Below, in pieces: positions 1 through 10,403 of a stretch of DNA of 64,000 nucleotides. The DNA is from Xiphophorus maculatus (taxonomy: Eukaryota; Chordata; Actinopteri; Cyprinodontiformes; Poeciliidae). The stretch covers positions 2,114,056 to 2,178,055 of the forward strand of contig NC_036460.1 in NCBI RefSeq assembly GCF_002775205.1, written 5' to 3'. Each line of letters opens with the position of its first letter. The first letter of the stretch is position 1. A program made the position numbers and the translations under genes. The notes under the pieces were generated by a model, which saw only the letters and a list, made by a program, of their open reading frames with translations, made no database searches and had not been told where the DNA came from.

Positions 1-1994
1 TCAATAATCAACATGGGATGGAACCCATGGTCTCCATCACATTCACTAACAGACAGTAAACCTCTTGTAATTGATCAGCTTATAAATGATCAATGTGAAG
101 CATCAATATGAGTTAAAGAAGATCGTATCAGTCAGATTAAGTAAAATATCATCAAACTCAAAGCAATCAAAATTATATTTCTCTGAAAGGTCATTTCTCC
201 TTTTCAGGGAGTTTAGACTGTATGAAAGGAATCAGTGAAATATACTATGAAATATTTAATCTGCTGCATCCCCATAATAAAACCTCAATTGTGAATTCAA
301 TGATTATTTTGCATCTAGATACAAAAGAATCAACCGTTAATTATTAATCATAATGAATAACAAGATCTGATCAAACCAGAAACTTGACGACCTGAAGGGA
401 TTTCTCACGTTGGATAACGAACCGTCTGATTTTCTTTAGCCGATTAAATTTAACTTTACCAAAGTTTTGCCGTAAAGCAAACAGGTTCTGAGTTTGAAGC
501 GGATCAGACGCCTTCAGCCGCCTGCTGAACCTGGACTCCGGCCTTCCTCACTGTAAAATAAAACCTTAGACTTAAAAACAAGAAGTTAAACATCACTTAA
601 TTATCATCGACTTGCTGTTTGTACTCATCTTAAACAAGAGGAAGGAACGTTTGGATGAAAAAATGCTTTATAAGTTAATCTATTGAAGTTGAGTCCATGA
701 AACAACTAAATAAAAAGTGAACTATTGGAAAGTAGTGAAGATTTTAGGTGGTAAAAGTTTAACATCTTAACAAACCCAGACACTTTCTGCTCAAGCAAAC
801 CAAAAGGTTTTGAACAGAACAACCATGTCAAATAATGAGACCATGAATCTTTAATCTATGTAGCAAATATATTTGCTACATATAAATAAAAGAAGTTTTG
901 TGGAGAATAATATTTTGGATGAGTTTAAGAATATTGTTTGCAAAAATCACAAGGTGTAACTACACTTGTCTTTTATATGTTGCAGTAATTGGTTTGCATA
1001 AATTAAAGTAAATACGACCCATTTTCCTGCTCCACATACTTAGCTAGTAATTTGCCAGTTAGCTTCCCAGTCTGAACTTCTGGCCAATGTCTTGATTCAG
1101 TCAAATCTTCTCTCCTGTATCTCCTGAACTCCGATATTCTCCTACATCCTCTCTAAATGTTTTGCTTGCTGGTCTTCATCATGCTCTGAATGCAGTATCT
1201 GGTTTCTCTTACTTTAACCTGCCCAACTTGCACCTGATTCCCTTTTGATTCCCTCCCAGTGAGGCTTCACAAAGCAAACTGGTTGTCAAACTGTTGATCT
1301 GTGGCTGTTTCAGAAGATGAGGAGACATGGTGACTGAGGTTTAGACTCCAGTAGCTCATGCAGCTTTTTACTCGATGGCTGTCCTAAAAGTACATACCTT
1401 TAAAATATGAATAAATACGTACAATTCCATAATTATTTGATCCTGCGGTTATAGAAGTTTGGTGATAAAGCAATTCAGGGATTGTGGTTTCTTAATGTAA
1501 GTGTTTCTGCTACTGGACAAAAAACAGGGTTAAAAGAGGATTTAGAAAGAAAAGTACAAAGATGATAGTTGTTTTTACTGAGAGTAAAGCTGTGACTAGT
1601 TATCAGGACAGAATGAGACCTGTAAACCTGACGGGTCCATATGACCAAAGAGGGAACCGGTCATCTGCTCCAACAATTTATTAACCTTTAGGAAATATTT
1701 TTGGACACAAGGAGCAGAAACATCACAACATCAGATTTATTTTTCATCCTTATATTAGTGATTTAAAACTATTTTTAATTTTTGATACCATGCTGTAAAC
1801 TGCAAAGTTGTGCATGAATTTAAAAACCAATTTTTTAAAAAACTATTTAAAACTATTCATTGTTCAGTGTTACCTCAGTTTAAATTCTACAGGCATAACC
1901 GAAATCATGAAACTATTTCCTAAGTCTTAAGTGAAAATATGATGCCACTTCTTTTTGCAAACATGTTTGTTGATTTTTTTCCAGCTAACTTCTC
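1..1994. other. AT-rich intergenic or intronic DNA
   Basis: No long ORF, RNA gene or recognisable repeat is visible. The sequence is AT-rich with short homopolymer runs. The only hint of coding is a possible minus-strand terminal exon at 504-550, listed separately. Confidence 0.5.
504..550 (-). CDS. possible terminal coding exon of an unidentified minus-strand gene
   Basis: On the minus strand a pyrimidine-rich stretch ends in TTTTACAG just before 550. The next 47 bases read, after two bases completing a split codon, RKAGVQVQQAAEGV and then TGA at 504-506. The acceptor context is good and the short frame is open. There is no homology I recognise, and upstream exons would lie further right, where none was found. 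This could be chance. Confidence 0.2.
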
Positions 1995-2358
1995 CTTTCT
2001 AATAGTGATGTTACGTGATGTGCCGAGGCTTCGAGGCGTGTGTCGAGTAATGGAGGGGGCGTTTCCGTAAAGCGCGTATCGAGGCTTGCTTCATTTAGGG
2101 GAGGAGCCGAAAACGATGACGTCCGAAGCCTCGCTGCCTGGCTGTACCACGTGACTGCTTCGGGAAGTGGCTCAGATTTTGGTGCGGGGTTTGACAGCTT
2201 TAGAAACCCCACAGGATCCATTCAAAATGTGGGTTGTTGTAGGCGAGTTGCGGTCAGTTGAGAGAGTGGATAGAGTTTTGATAGTTTGGATAGCAGCGTT
2301 TGGATAGTGGTTATTTAGTTTGAGACAGTTAGTTTGGTGTGTTTGGAGAGTTTAGGAG

Positions 2359-2495
<137 letters not shown>

Positions 2496-2529
2496 TAGAT
2501 TATGAGTGCGAGGACAGGATAGGAGTAGG

Positions 2530-2812
2530 ATGGAGCCGGCGAGAAAGAGGAGGATTTCCCCTATGTGGGAACATTTCGATTTGATAATCCCTAACAAGGT
2601 AAGGTGAACTGAAAATTTGCAGATGTGTTATGTTTGCTTATGAGGAACTGTATTTTTCACTGTTTCTTATTTTCTGTAAAGGTGAGGTGTTTATTGTGCT
2701 CCAAGGAGTTGGGGTACAATAATAACACCTCATCCATGTAGTGTCAAAAAAGAGAAGTCGTTTGAAACCAAAAATTGTGGAGAAATTGTTGTTTCTTAAT
2801 AAAAATGCATGA
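2530..2812 (+). pseudogene. hAT transposase remnant: BED zinc finger joined to C-terminal tail
   Basis: Exon 1 (2530-2598) starts at ATG and encodes [18 protein letters not shown], the start of a BED finger (aromatic W..HF). A GTAAGG donor follows at 2599. An acceptor ending TGTAAAG leads into exon 2 at 2682 in the same phase, reading VRCLLCSKELGYNNNTSSM and then a TAG stop at 2739-2741. The Cys pair is present, but the His pair and the catalytic body are missing. In another frame, 2750-2812 reads KRSRLKPKIVEKLLFLNKNA and a stop, which resembles the conserved C-terminal end of hAT transposases. This is therefore an internal-deletion derivative of a ZBED-like autonomous element. Confidence 0.75.
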
Positions 2813-3152
2813 AATCATCCAAGTTACACAAGCATTAGCCTATTCACTACCCCCTCCCTAGTTCCACAGGCACTTTCACTGTCCTCTGCCTGATTAAGCC
2901 CAGGCCATTTTTCTAGAGTCACAGAAAAACTTTATTACACAACATGCCATATCACATGACACTACTATTTTGGGAATAATTACAACAGAGGATACATTCA
3001 AACAATATTTTATTATACACATATGTGTATACATAATTTATGTAGACAAATGATTTCGTCCTACACCTTTTGTGAAGTCATTCCCAAGAGCCATAATAGA
3101 CAAAAATTCAATGCATCACACGTGTTAAGATTCAGCTGGCTGTGATTATACA

Positions 3153-3165
3153 CCTGGCCAGTAGG
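3153..3165 (+). promoter_or_regulatory. CTCF-like motif inside the hAT element
   Basis: CCAGTAGGTGGTT matches the CTCF core CCASYAGRKGGCR at all but one of the strongly constrained positions. This is a motif match only; occupancy is not implied. Confidence 0.3.
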
Positions 3166-3273
3166 TGGTTTCGTGTGCACATGAAGCCTCAAGAAATGAA
3201 CCCTTTCTCGAACCAGTTGGCTCAAGTGGTTCAATGCCTCATGAGGCTTCATCTCACCATCACTACTTTCTAA

Positions 3274-4340
3274 CATCCGCAAACCAAAGTAAACTACCGG
3301 CTCAGGCACCAACCTCGCTGCCGTTCTGATGCTCTTCCATCCCGGCGAGCTGTCCCCGCTTCAAGCCGCCTTTCGACTCCGTTAACTGGAAGAAAACTGG
3401 GAGACGAACCGGTTTACTGGGAGAAACAGCCGAGTCTGGTCCAGACTTCCGGACAGCTGAGAGGAGGCGCTGCTGCCACCTGCTGGTGACTCCGAGGAAC
3501 AACAACAACAACTTTTCAAATAAATGTTATTTTTCTATTAGCAGTAAAAATGGAATAAAACATGAAGTTTCATTCCATTAAAAAATACTTTCCATAAATA
3601 ATTATCTCTAAATTAGCTGTTTGTTATTTATTTACCCAACATGTTTCTGTAATTTCTTTCTTTTTTTCACTTTGTGCTTTAATAATTTCTACATGTACAG
3701 AAAATCATAAAGATGCAGAAACACAATCTGATTGTATAATAAAATGAAAAAGGAAGAAAAGAAAAGTGTAATATTGCATTTTTAACATTACAATAAAATT
3801 AATCTAAAAAACTAATAGTGAAAATATTTTTAAATCCAACCAAATTAACTGTAATATATCAATTATTTAAAATCCTGGGGAATAAGATATGTAAAATAAA
3901 ATGAAATTGAATTTAACAAAAATATTCAATCTTGAATAAATTAAAGCCTATAAATAATGTAAGAAAAAATCCAATAAACCAAAAGTAAACTAAGCTACAT
4001 TGTATATTTTAAAAATTTATTTAATTCAAATATTTTGTGAAATAAAATAATCTGTATAATTGAATACTTTAATTACTCGACTCTAATCTGTGAACAGATT
4101 TGTGATATTTTCTCATTTTCCATCAACTTTTACTGAAAACTGTTTAAAGTCTGGTTGTGTTTAAAATACATTTTTTCAGTTTTCATCTCTTCCTCCATGT
4201 CTTTAACATCCAGGTTTTATTTTCAATAAACCAATAAAGCAGGAAAGTGTTGATGTTCAGGAAAAACAAACATTCAGCTTCATATCAAAACCTTTTACTG
4301 TCAATAAAACATCTGATATAGAAAAATAGACGTTTTTCAA
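3274..4340. other. intergenic, AT-rich; no gene seen
   Basis: After a short GC-richer stretch (about 3300-3500) the sequence is strongly AT-rich with poly-A and poly-T runs. Short ORFs on the minus strand at 3061-3511 show no family features and are not called. Confidence 0.5.
3474..3486 (-). promoter_or_regulatory. candidate CTCF site, full core match
   Basis: Read on the minus strand the bases are CCAGCAGGTGGCA, which fits the vertebrate CTCF core CCASYAGRKGGCR at every position. It lies about 200 bp beyond the hAT element, between it and the USP-like gene. Confidence 0.4.
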
Positions 4341-4350
4341 AAGAGTGAGC

Positions 4351-4422
4351 TGACTGATGATGTCATCAGCCTCTGTGACATCATCAGTCACAGAGGCTGA
4401 TGACATCATCAGTCACAGAGGC
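4351..4422. promoter_or_regulatory. palindrome plus 25 bp tandem repeat upstream of the USP-like gene
   Basis: TGACTGATGATGTCA (4351-4365) is the exact reverse complement of TGACATCATCAGTCA (4376-4390). A 25 bp unit starting TGACATCATCAGTCACAG occurs at 4376 and again at 4401. Each unit carries TGACATCA, one base from the CRE/ATF site TGACGTCA. The block lies about 170-240 bp before the ATG at 4590, so a promoter role is plausible but inferred. Confidence 0.45.
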
Positions 4423-4589
4423 TCTATTTGACTGGCAGGCAGAACTTCTCCTTCACTCTGCATCTCAAATCGGTTGGATCAGGTCGGCATCGTGAAGAAT
4501 CGCTTCGTACGATTAGGACAACTTCGAAAGAGAAACAAATTCTCAGGAATTTCTAGTATTTCTAACGATCCGTTCAGAAATACTACATC

Positions 4590-7500
4590 ATGTTCTTCCA
4601 CGTTGGTTTCGGACTTGGATATATAATTACTACTGCAGTGAAGAAGTTCAGCAGCCGGTACGCAGCTGATGCTGATTTAGAGAACAGCAGTAAAATGGAA
4701 ACACCAGAAGACTGCTTGGCTTTCACTGTTCCCCAACAGAGAAGCAACCTGGATGGAAATGTTAGCTCAAAGGATGAGAACGCAGAACCTCAATCCTCTG
4801 CTGATGTTCATACAGTCAGGACATCTGATAAACCCGAGAGTTCGATCCAATCAAGCTGCAACGATGGACGAACCGTTGAAACCGTTGAACATGTGTTGAC
4901 CATCGCCAGTGGTTCTGCTGACTCTTCTGTTGAAGAGCATAATATGAGTAAGAGCAGCGAACCGATCCCTTCCACCTTTGGGAATAGAAATGGATGTTCT
5001 GGATTTGAAGAACATCCTGAAGATGAAGTTTGTGCTAAAGAAATTAGCACAACGAAGAACGAACATGGCACTGCAGACAGCAGCTGCAACGTGGGAACGA
5101 CGGGAGATTTAATGGAAACCAGTAACTGTGAAGCAGCGAGTGTTTTGGTCAGCTCAGATCTGGCTGAGGAACATTTGGCAGATCGTTGCTACCAAGACGA
5201 GTTTTCCAACTCGTTCGACAACAGCTGGATGAATGCCGCCATCCACAGCATCCTGAACCTCAGGGAAGCCAGAAAGTTTGTGGATGAGGATCCTGAGAAG
5301 ATCTCTGGAGCTTTTTCAGCAACTCCATCATGCGCCAGTTTTCTCCATACAGACATGGAAAATTTAGGGAAACTTTTTACCCCAGAGGAAATCAAAGCAG
5401 TTCTGACTGAGATTGGTGAGAATGAACCAAATATGGGCTCAGGAAACAGGAACAAGTTAAAAGACTTTCTGAGGGTTATGTTAGACCGGTTGAACCAGAG
5501 AGGGATTGAAACCATGTGCATTTTATACAGTAATAACAGCTGTGAAGAAAGTGCTGAAATGTCAGCCATCTTGGATTTTGGTCCCATCATCACCCTGCCG
5601 GTCACAAATCCTGTGGACACCACCGCTTCTCTCCTGAACAACTGGATTTATTTGGCTTCCGGAAAGGATTGTTCTCTCTCCTCATCCAGCTCAGCGACAA
5701 ACGTCTTCCTCCATGACACTGACGTGATAACCTTGCATCTGCCACGGTTCGGTTGTTCGGTGGACTCACCACACACCGTGATTCCTAGTACAACCATTAG
5801 CATCCCCATAAAAACTGGAACTCAGTTGTACCGTCTATCATCAGTGATTTGTCTGGACACCCTGAGTTCTCAGGCTGATGGCTACTACACCTATCTGGTG
5901 TATGAAGACCTGCTGCTTAAGGCTGAAAATGACAAGGTCACAACCCCGGAAGAAAACAGTGTGTTCGACATTTGGCAGAACGGGTTCATGTACATGTACG
6001 AGAAGTTTTCAGAAGGTCAGGACGGACTCAGAGATGAGCTCACAGGTAGCTCTCAGGAGAGGAGCTGCGGCCCTGAAAACGCAGCTGATATGTCGACGAT
6101 GAATGGATACTGTGGTGGGTCAACACCTTCGAGCCAACCAGACAATCTGATGGAAGAAAACTCCACAGAGAGCAGTGACAGCACCAGCGCTAAAGCTGAA
6201 GACACAGTCAGGAAGCCGAGTCCCCATGCACTGAACCAGGAACATCCAACAAACAGTGATCTTGCTCCAGTCATTCACGTTTGCCAGAATTTCAGATACA
6301 GATTGGCAAATGTCACAATGCACAGCATTATGAACCTGAAAGTCATCAAAAAGTACCTGGCTCAGGATGGCCAGCAGGCCTGTGGAGCGTCATCAGGACA
6401 TCCATCAGGTGCCTCCAGGGACAATCCAGAGCAAGAAGATCTCCCAACCAGCCGAAAGTCATGCAGTGTTCGGCAGTTTGACATCACAAAGTGCATGAAG
6501 TTTGTGAGGAGAGAGAGCGAACTTTTAGAGTTGAATAGACCAAGTCAGAGGGTTGGGATCTTTTTTTTAGTGAATTTTGTTTTGACTTTTTTTAAAATGA
6601 ATGCTGTCAAAACAACCTGCAAAATACTGCAGCTTATGACTTGTTTCGACTGTGAGATGACTGGACCGGTCTTGACAAAGTTAGGTGACCTGATTAAGCT
6701 GAAAAACGCAAGACCAAATGACACCACGGCATCTCTGTTTGAACGCCATCTTCAGAAAGCGAGTTCTCTGAAGAAATGCTGCAGCTCTTGTACAATAGAG
6801 AACATCTGCATCCTCGACACAACAGATGTGATCAGCATGTTCCTGCATCGACGGCTCAGTGACGGCAGACTGCTTGTGACTCCCAGTGCAACCATTGAAG
6901 TTCCTTTAAAAATGGGAAGCCAATTGTTCTTCTGTCTATCCTCGGTCATCTGCTGTGAAATCCAAAATTCCCAGACGTACAATTTTTATACATATGTGAT
7001 ATGTGGACAAGAAGTGTATAAAATTGAAGATGAATTGGTAACCAAAGCAGATGAGGGCTGCGTAGAAGACATGAAGAGAAGAGGATTCATCTACTTCTAC
7101 GAGAAGTATGCAGGAGGAGAGGACAAATTTAGCTTTCAGGAAAGCAATTACAACTGTGGAATCGTACCAACTGTGGTGAACTATAGAAATGAAAGCGAAT
7201 ATTATCTGCTGTCTGAAGACACAACAGACGATGAAATGAGCAAATATGATCAGGAAATTTACGGCGAATTTAGCATTGGAAGTATCAATGTGGAAAAGTC
7301 AGAGTCAGTCAACAAGGACCAAGAACGTCATCACCAAAAAGTAGAAGATTTTCTTGATTGGCTTATTGGTCTGTGCATGATTCATTTCTTATTACGGCTG
7401 TTTTGTTTTTTTTTGTTTCCTTTATTTACTTTTACTGCACACTTTGCCTTTTCTTTCAGTCATTATGATTGGGCGGCCTCTGCTTGGGTCGTCATTTTCT

Positions 7501-7724
7501 TTATTTCACTGTTCATACCAGTATCACCAGAAGAAAACCCAATCCTGACAGTACTCCCCCCTCAAGGGCGGACACCAGACGCCCGAACATGTCCAAAAAG
7601 ATCAACACAACAAAGTGTGGAGGCACAGGACGGGTTCACCTCGGGGGAGGTCCGGCGGGCGACGACGGCGCAGAGGCGACAAAGGAGCTCTGGGGCCACT
7701 GGGAGGCGACGGGGGAGGCACTAG
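4590..7724 (+). CDS. tandem USP-like pseudo-deubiquitinase, fish-specific
   Basis: A single exon encodes 1,044 residues. Residues about 1-200 are Ser/Thr/Glu-rich and low-complexity. Residues about 204-480 match the ubiquitin-specific protease fold: a Cys-box-like DNSWMNAAIHSILNL, a VITLHLPRF strand, a YRLSSVI...GYYTYL His-box-like segment and a closing GFMYMYEK. Residues about 560-850 repeat this: LANVTMHSIMNL, VISMFLH, LSSVI...NFYTYV, GFIYFYEK. The catalytic Cys position is Ser212 in copy 1 and Arg571 in copy 2; the His position is Tyr432 and Phe799. Neither copy should cleave ubiquitin, though a ubiquitin-binding or scaffold role is possible. The last ~120 residues hold two hydrophobic stretches and a low-complexity Arg-rich end. 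From about 7470 they may be read-through into repeat DNA after a cryptic acceptor (CTTTCTTTCAG, about 7450-7460). The USP37/USP26-like group is a possible ancestor, by inference only. Confidence 0.7.
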   Translation: MFFHVGFGLGYIITTAVKKFSSRYAADADLENSSKMETPEDCLAFTVPQQRSNLDGNVSSKDENAEPQSSADVHTVRTSDKPESSIQSSCNDGRTVETVEHVLTIASGSADSSVEEHNMSKSSEPIPSTFGNRNGCSGFEEHPEDEVCAKEISTTKNEHGTADSSCNVGTTGDLMETSNCEAASVLVSSDLAEEHLADRCYQDEFSNSFDNSWMNAAIHSILNLREARKFVDEDPEKISGAFSATPSCASFLHTDMENLGKLFTPEEIKAVLTEIGENEPNMGSGNRNKLKDFLRVMLDRLNQRGIETMCILYSNNSCEESAEMSAILDFGPIITLPVTNPVDTTASLLNNWIYLASGKDCSLSSSSSATNVFLHDTDVITLHLPRFGCSVDSPHTVIPSTTISIPIKTGTQLYRLSSVICLDTLSSQADGYYTYLVYEDLLLKAENDKVTTPEENSVFDIWQNGFMYMYEKFSEGQDGLRDELTGSSQERSCGPENAADMSTMNGYCGGSTPSSQPDNLMEENSTESSDSTSAKAEDTVRKPSPHALNQEHPTNSDLAPVIHVCQNFRYRLANVTMHSIMNLKVIKKYLAQDGQQACGASSGHPSGASRDNPEQEDLPTSRKSCSVRQFDITKCMKFVRRESELLELNRPSQRVGIFFLVNFVLTFFKMNAVKTTCKILQLMTCFDCEMTGPVLTKLGDLIKLKNARPNDTTASLFERHLQKASSLKKCCSSCTIENICILDTTDVISMFLHRRLSDGRLLVTPSATIEVPLKMGSQLFFCLSSVICCEIQNSQTYNFYTYVICGQEVYKIEDELVTKADEGCVEDMKRRGFIYFYEKYAGGEDKFSFQESNYNCGIVPTVVNYRNESEYYLLSEDTTDDEMSKYDQEIYGEFSIGSINVEKSESVNKDQERHHQKVEDFLDWLIGLCMIHFLLRLFCFFLFPLFTFTAHFAFSFSHYDWAASAWVVIFFISLFIPVSPEENPILTVLPPQGRTPDARTCPKRSTQQSVEAQDGFTSGEVRRATTAQRRQRSSGATGRRRGRH

Positions 7725-7830
7725 GGGGGCGGAGACTCGGGAGAGCACTGGAACCACTGGGGGGAGGAGACTCGGAGGGAGCACTAGGAGACTACAACTG
7801 TAGGCTATTTGGTCTACACTTCAGGTGTAT
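7540..7830 (+). repeat. C/G-rich repeat-derived sequence at the 3' end of the USP-like ORF
   Basis: CAGTACTCCCCCCTCAAGG followed by a GGACACCAGACGCCC-type stretch recalls sequence found next to fish Ty3/Gypsy termini. The following GGGGGCGGAGACTCGGGAG units (about 7675-7785) are imperfect tandem copies. Base composition differs sharply from the preceding ORF. The genuine coding region may end before this point. Confidence 0.4.
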
Positions 7831-8035
7831 TTAATAATTATCTAAGGTTCCAGACTGATTTAAAGTTAATTATAAAAGTTGCTGGATGAAGTTTATTAAA
7901 CCTTCCAGACAAGAGAGGAAGGAAATTCCTCCTCAAAGTAAAAATCTGTAAAAAAAAAAAAAAAAATCAATATTTGATTGTAGCTGCATGATATAAATGC
8001 TTAATAAATTAGAAAATCAGAGGGAAGTTAATATA
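7831..8035. other. AT-rich spacer with poly-A run
   Basis: It contains a 17-A run at about 7949-7966, preceded by no clear AATAAA. It could be the end of a retrocopied or transposed segment or simply low-complexity DNA. It ends at the TA target dinucleotide of the Tc1 element (8034-8035). Confidence 0.4.
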
Positions 8036-8082
8036 CACTGCCTGGCCAAAAAAAAAGTCGCCACCAAAAATGGTCACACTCT

Positions 8083-8709
8083 CTAATATTTTGTTGGACC
8101 GCCTTTAGCTTTGATTACAGCCTGCATTCGCTGTGGCATTGTTTCAATAAGCTTCTGCAGTGTCACAAGATTTATTTCCATCCAGTGTTGCATTAATCTT
8201 TCACCAAGATCTTGTATTGATGATGGGAGAGTCTGACCACTGCGCAAAGCCTTCTCCAGCACATCCCAAAGATTCTCAATGGGGTTAAGGTCTGGACTCT
8301 GTGGTGGCCAATCCATGTGTGAAAAAGATGTCTCATGCTCCCTGAACCACTCTTTCACAATGTGAGCCCGATGAATCCTGGCATTGTCATCTTGGAATAT
8401 GCCCGTTCCATTTGGGAAGACAAAATCCATTGATGGAATAACCTGGTCATTCAGTATATTCAGGTAGTCAGCTGACCTCATTCTTTGGGCCACAATGTTG
8501 CTGAACCTTGACCTGACCAACTGCAGCAACCCCAGATCATAGCACTGCCCCCACAGGCTTGTACAGTAGGCACTAGGCATGATGGGTGCATCACTTCACC
8601 TGCCCCTCTTCTTACCCTGATGCGCCCATCACTCTGGAACAGGGTAAATCTGGACTCATCAGACCACATGACCCTCTTCCATTCCTCCAGAGTCCAATCT
8701 TTATGCTCC
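8083..8709 (-). pseudogene. Tc1 transposase, catalytic part (DDE), frameshifted
   Basis: Reading right to left, the fragment begins REHKDWTLEEWKRVMWSDES (first catalytic Asp in SDES) and continues to [17 protein letters not shown] frameshift near 8490 follows. The second frame then gives [26 protein letters not shown] (second Asp) and [11 protein letters not shown] (Glu). Thirty-six residues separate the second Asp from the Glu, so the triad is DD36E rather than the DD34E of Sleeping Beauty-type elements. The C-terminus is intact (stop near 8083). The frameshift and the upstream insertion make it non-functional. Confidence 0.92.
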
Positions 8710-9332
8710 CTAGTGTCAAGAAAACTGGCTTGGGGTTGTGAGATCTTTCCAGGTACACGCAGAAAAGGTATAAAGGCCTGGGAGAAATAAAGCAATCTTG
8801 TGATTTGATTAAAATAATAATTAATTCTCGTGAAATATGTATGAATACAATGGGTATAAGGTGTATAAGTAATCACTAAATAACTTTCTGAAATGTACTT
8901 CTGAATAATGATCTGTAACGATTACAACAATGTAATGATTATGTTTAATGATTATAATAAGTAAGGAATGTGATTAATTTTTAATGAATATCAAAGTGGT
9001 GATGATTTAAAAATCAATTCAAAAGGTTTTTAATACAGGTTGACGGTGTTTAATGAGTAGTAACAGTTATTAGTGAGTTAGAGAAAGAAGAGGAATTTAT
9101 GGGTGAGGTCCTGCTGTCAGGAAATGTCGCAAGCAGTTCTGAACAGATGGCCAGGACGAACAGGATGGGTGGTGCGGTGAGGTTAGCTAAGATCAACAAG
9201 TTGGGGAAGGACGGGACTTTCCACAATATTCAGCAGACAGGAGGGGCCGTCGGGGTTTTCCGTGACACTCAGCAGTTATTCAGGAAACCACGTAAACTAA
9301 AACTCCCCATACACATACATGGTGGAGAAATG

Positions 9333-9339
9333 TATAAAA
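9333..9339 (+). promoter_or_regulatory. LTR TATA box
   Basis: TATAAAA stands in a GC-richer setting within the solo LTR, about 560 bp before its AATAAA. It is the likely core promoter of the LTR in its plus-strand orientation. Confidence 0.5.
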
Positions 9340-9894
9340 GCAGACGGAAAAGGAGAAGCAAGGGTTCTTAGTCCGCGGCGTTGGAGAAGAGACAACACGG
9401 AGAAGCAGATTGAGAGACAGCAGAGGTCCGCAGCACGGAACCACGGGAAAGTCAACACTCCGCGCCGCCTAGAAGGGACAAGATCTTACGGCCACAACCC
9501 TGGTTCCCGATTCGACCGTCGGTCCTGCCTCAACCCAAATTAGCAACAGACTTGGAGAAAAGACAAAGGTCCCGGGAGGAAAAAGAGCTGGGTTTTCGAA
9601 GGATTTGGACCCGTTCTGCTTTGCTCCTATTCAAAGGAGGATTTTTCCATGCAAGGACAAAGACTCAAACCAAGGCTTCTGGGAGTTCCTGTTGCTAAAG
9701 ATCCCTTGTCAACTGGGTGTGAGTTGAATCTGCTCCTTAGAAATCTATCTTAGAACTTGCGACATATGTTAGGGAAAAGAGACAGGATAGTAAGGTTATA
9801 CATGTGGATTTTATTATACTGCTCATGAATTATATACAATTGATTATTGATTTGTATGTCGCATATCCCTGCTTAAGCTTGCTTAATAAATTTA

Positions 9895-9900
9895 TACTAT
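9895..9900 (+). terminator. LTR polyadenylation signal
   Basis: AATAAA lies downstream of the LTR TATA box, consistent with an R-region poly(A) signal of the solo LTR. Confidence 0.45.
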
Positions 9901-10403
9901 AAAATTCTAATGAGGTTGGTGGACATTGGAATTAATTGAGTCATTTAATTATTTTTCAGTTCTTTTAATTAAGGTAAAACTAATGTACATGATTCCAGTA
10001 AATAGGAGGCTTCATAATCTCCTTTGGTGAGTGTAAATAATGACCCTGGGACTTACATCTAAGTCACTAAATTTAATCTAGCCGGTTCCAAGAGCGAGTT
10101 ATATTTTAGGAAGCGAGCTACCATTAACAGGAGCGGTTATTGGAATTATGCAGCTGCGAGGGCTACTCAGCTGATTGTTTCTTAACTGAAAAGGGTCGTA
10201 GCTTCTGGATTGGAGGTAGTTAGAGCTAGACGAATCGCTTTCGCCACCAGTTTGAATAGATTATCTCGTATAGATCTCTCTTAGGGTAATACCCAGGTCT
10301 AAGAGATTTTCCGGACCTGTTAGACAGAGAACTGGTCAGTAGTCAGCCCAAGAGAGTTGTGAGGAAAGGGCGGGGCTGGCTATTGCGGAATAACAGACAC
10401 TAG

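Larger units (their letters stand above)
8714..10399 (+). mobile_element. solo LTR of an endogenous retrovirus-like or LTR element
   Basis: The insertion begins TGTC and ends GACA, fitting the TG...CA rule for LTRs. It is flanked by CTAG at 8710-8713 and 10400-10403, a 4 bp target duplication. Removing it with one CTAG restores the Tc1 frame as LQFAREHKDW. On the plus strand it has a TATA box (TATAAAA, 9333-9339) and a downstream AATAAA (9895-9900), which sets its orientation and outlines U3, R and U5. There are no gag, pol or env frames. At 1.7 kb it is long for an LTR. Confidence 0.75.
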
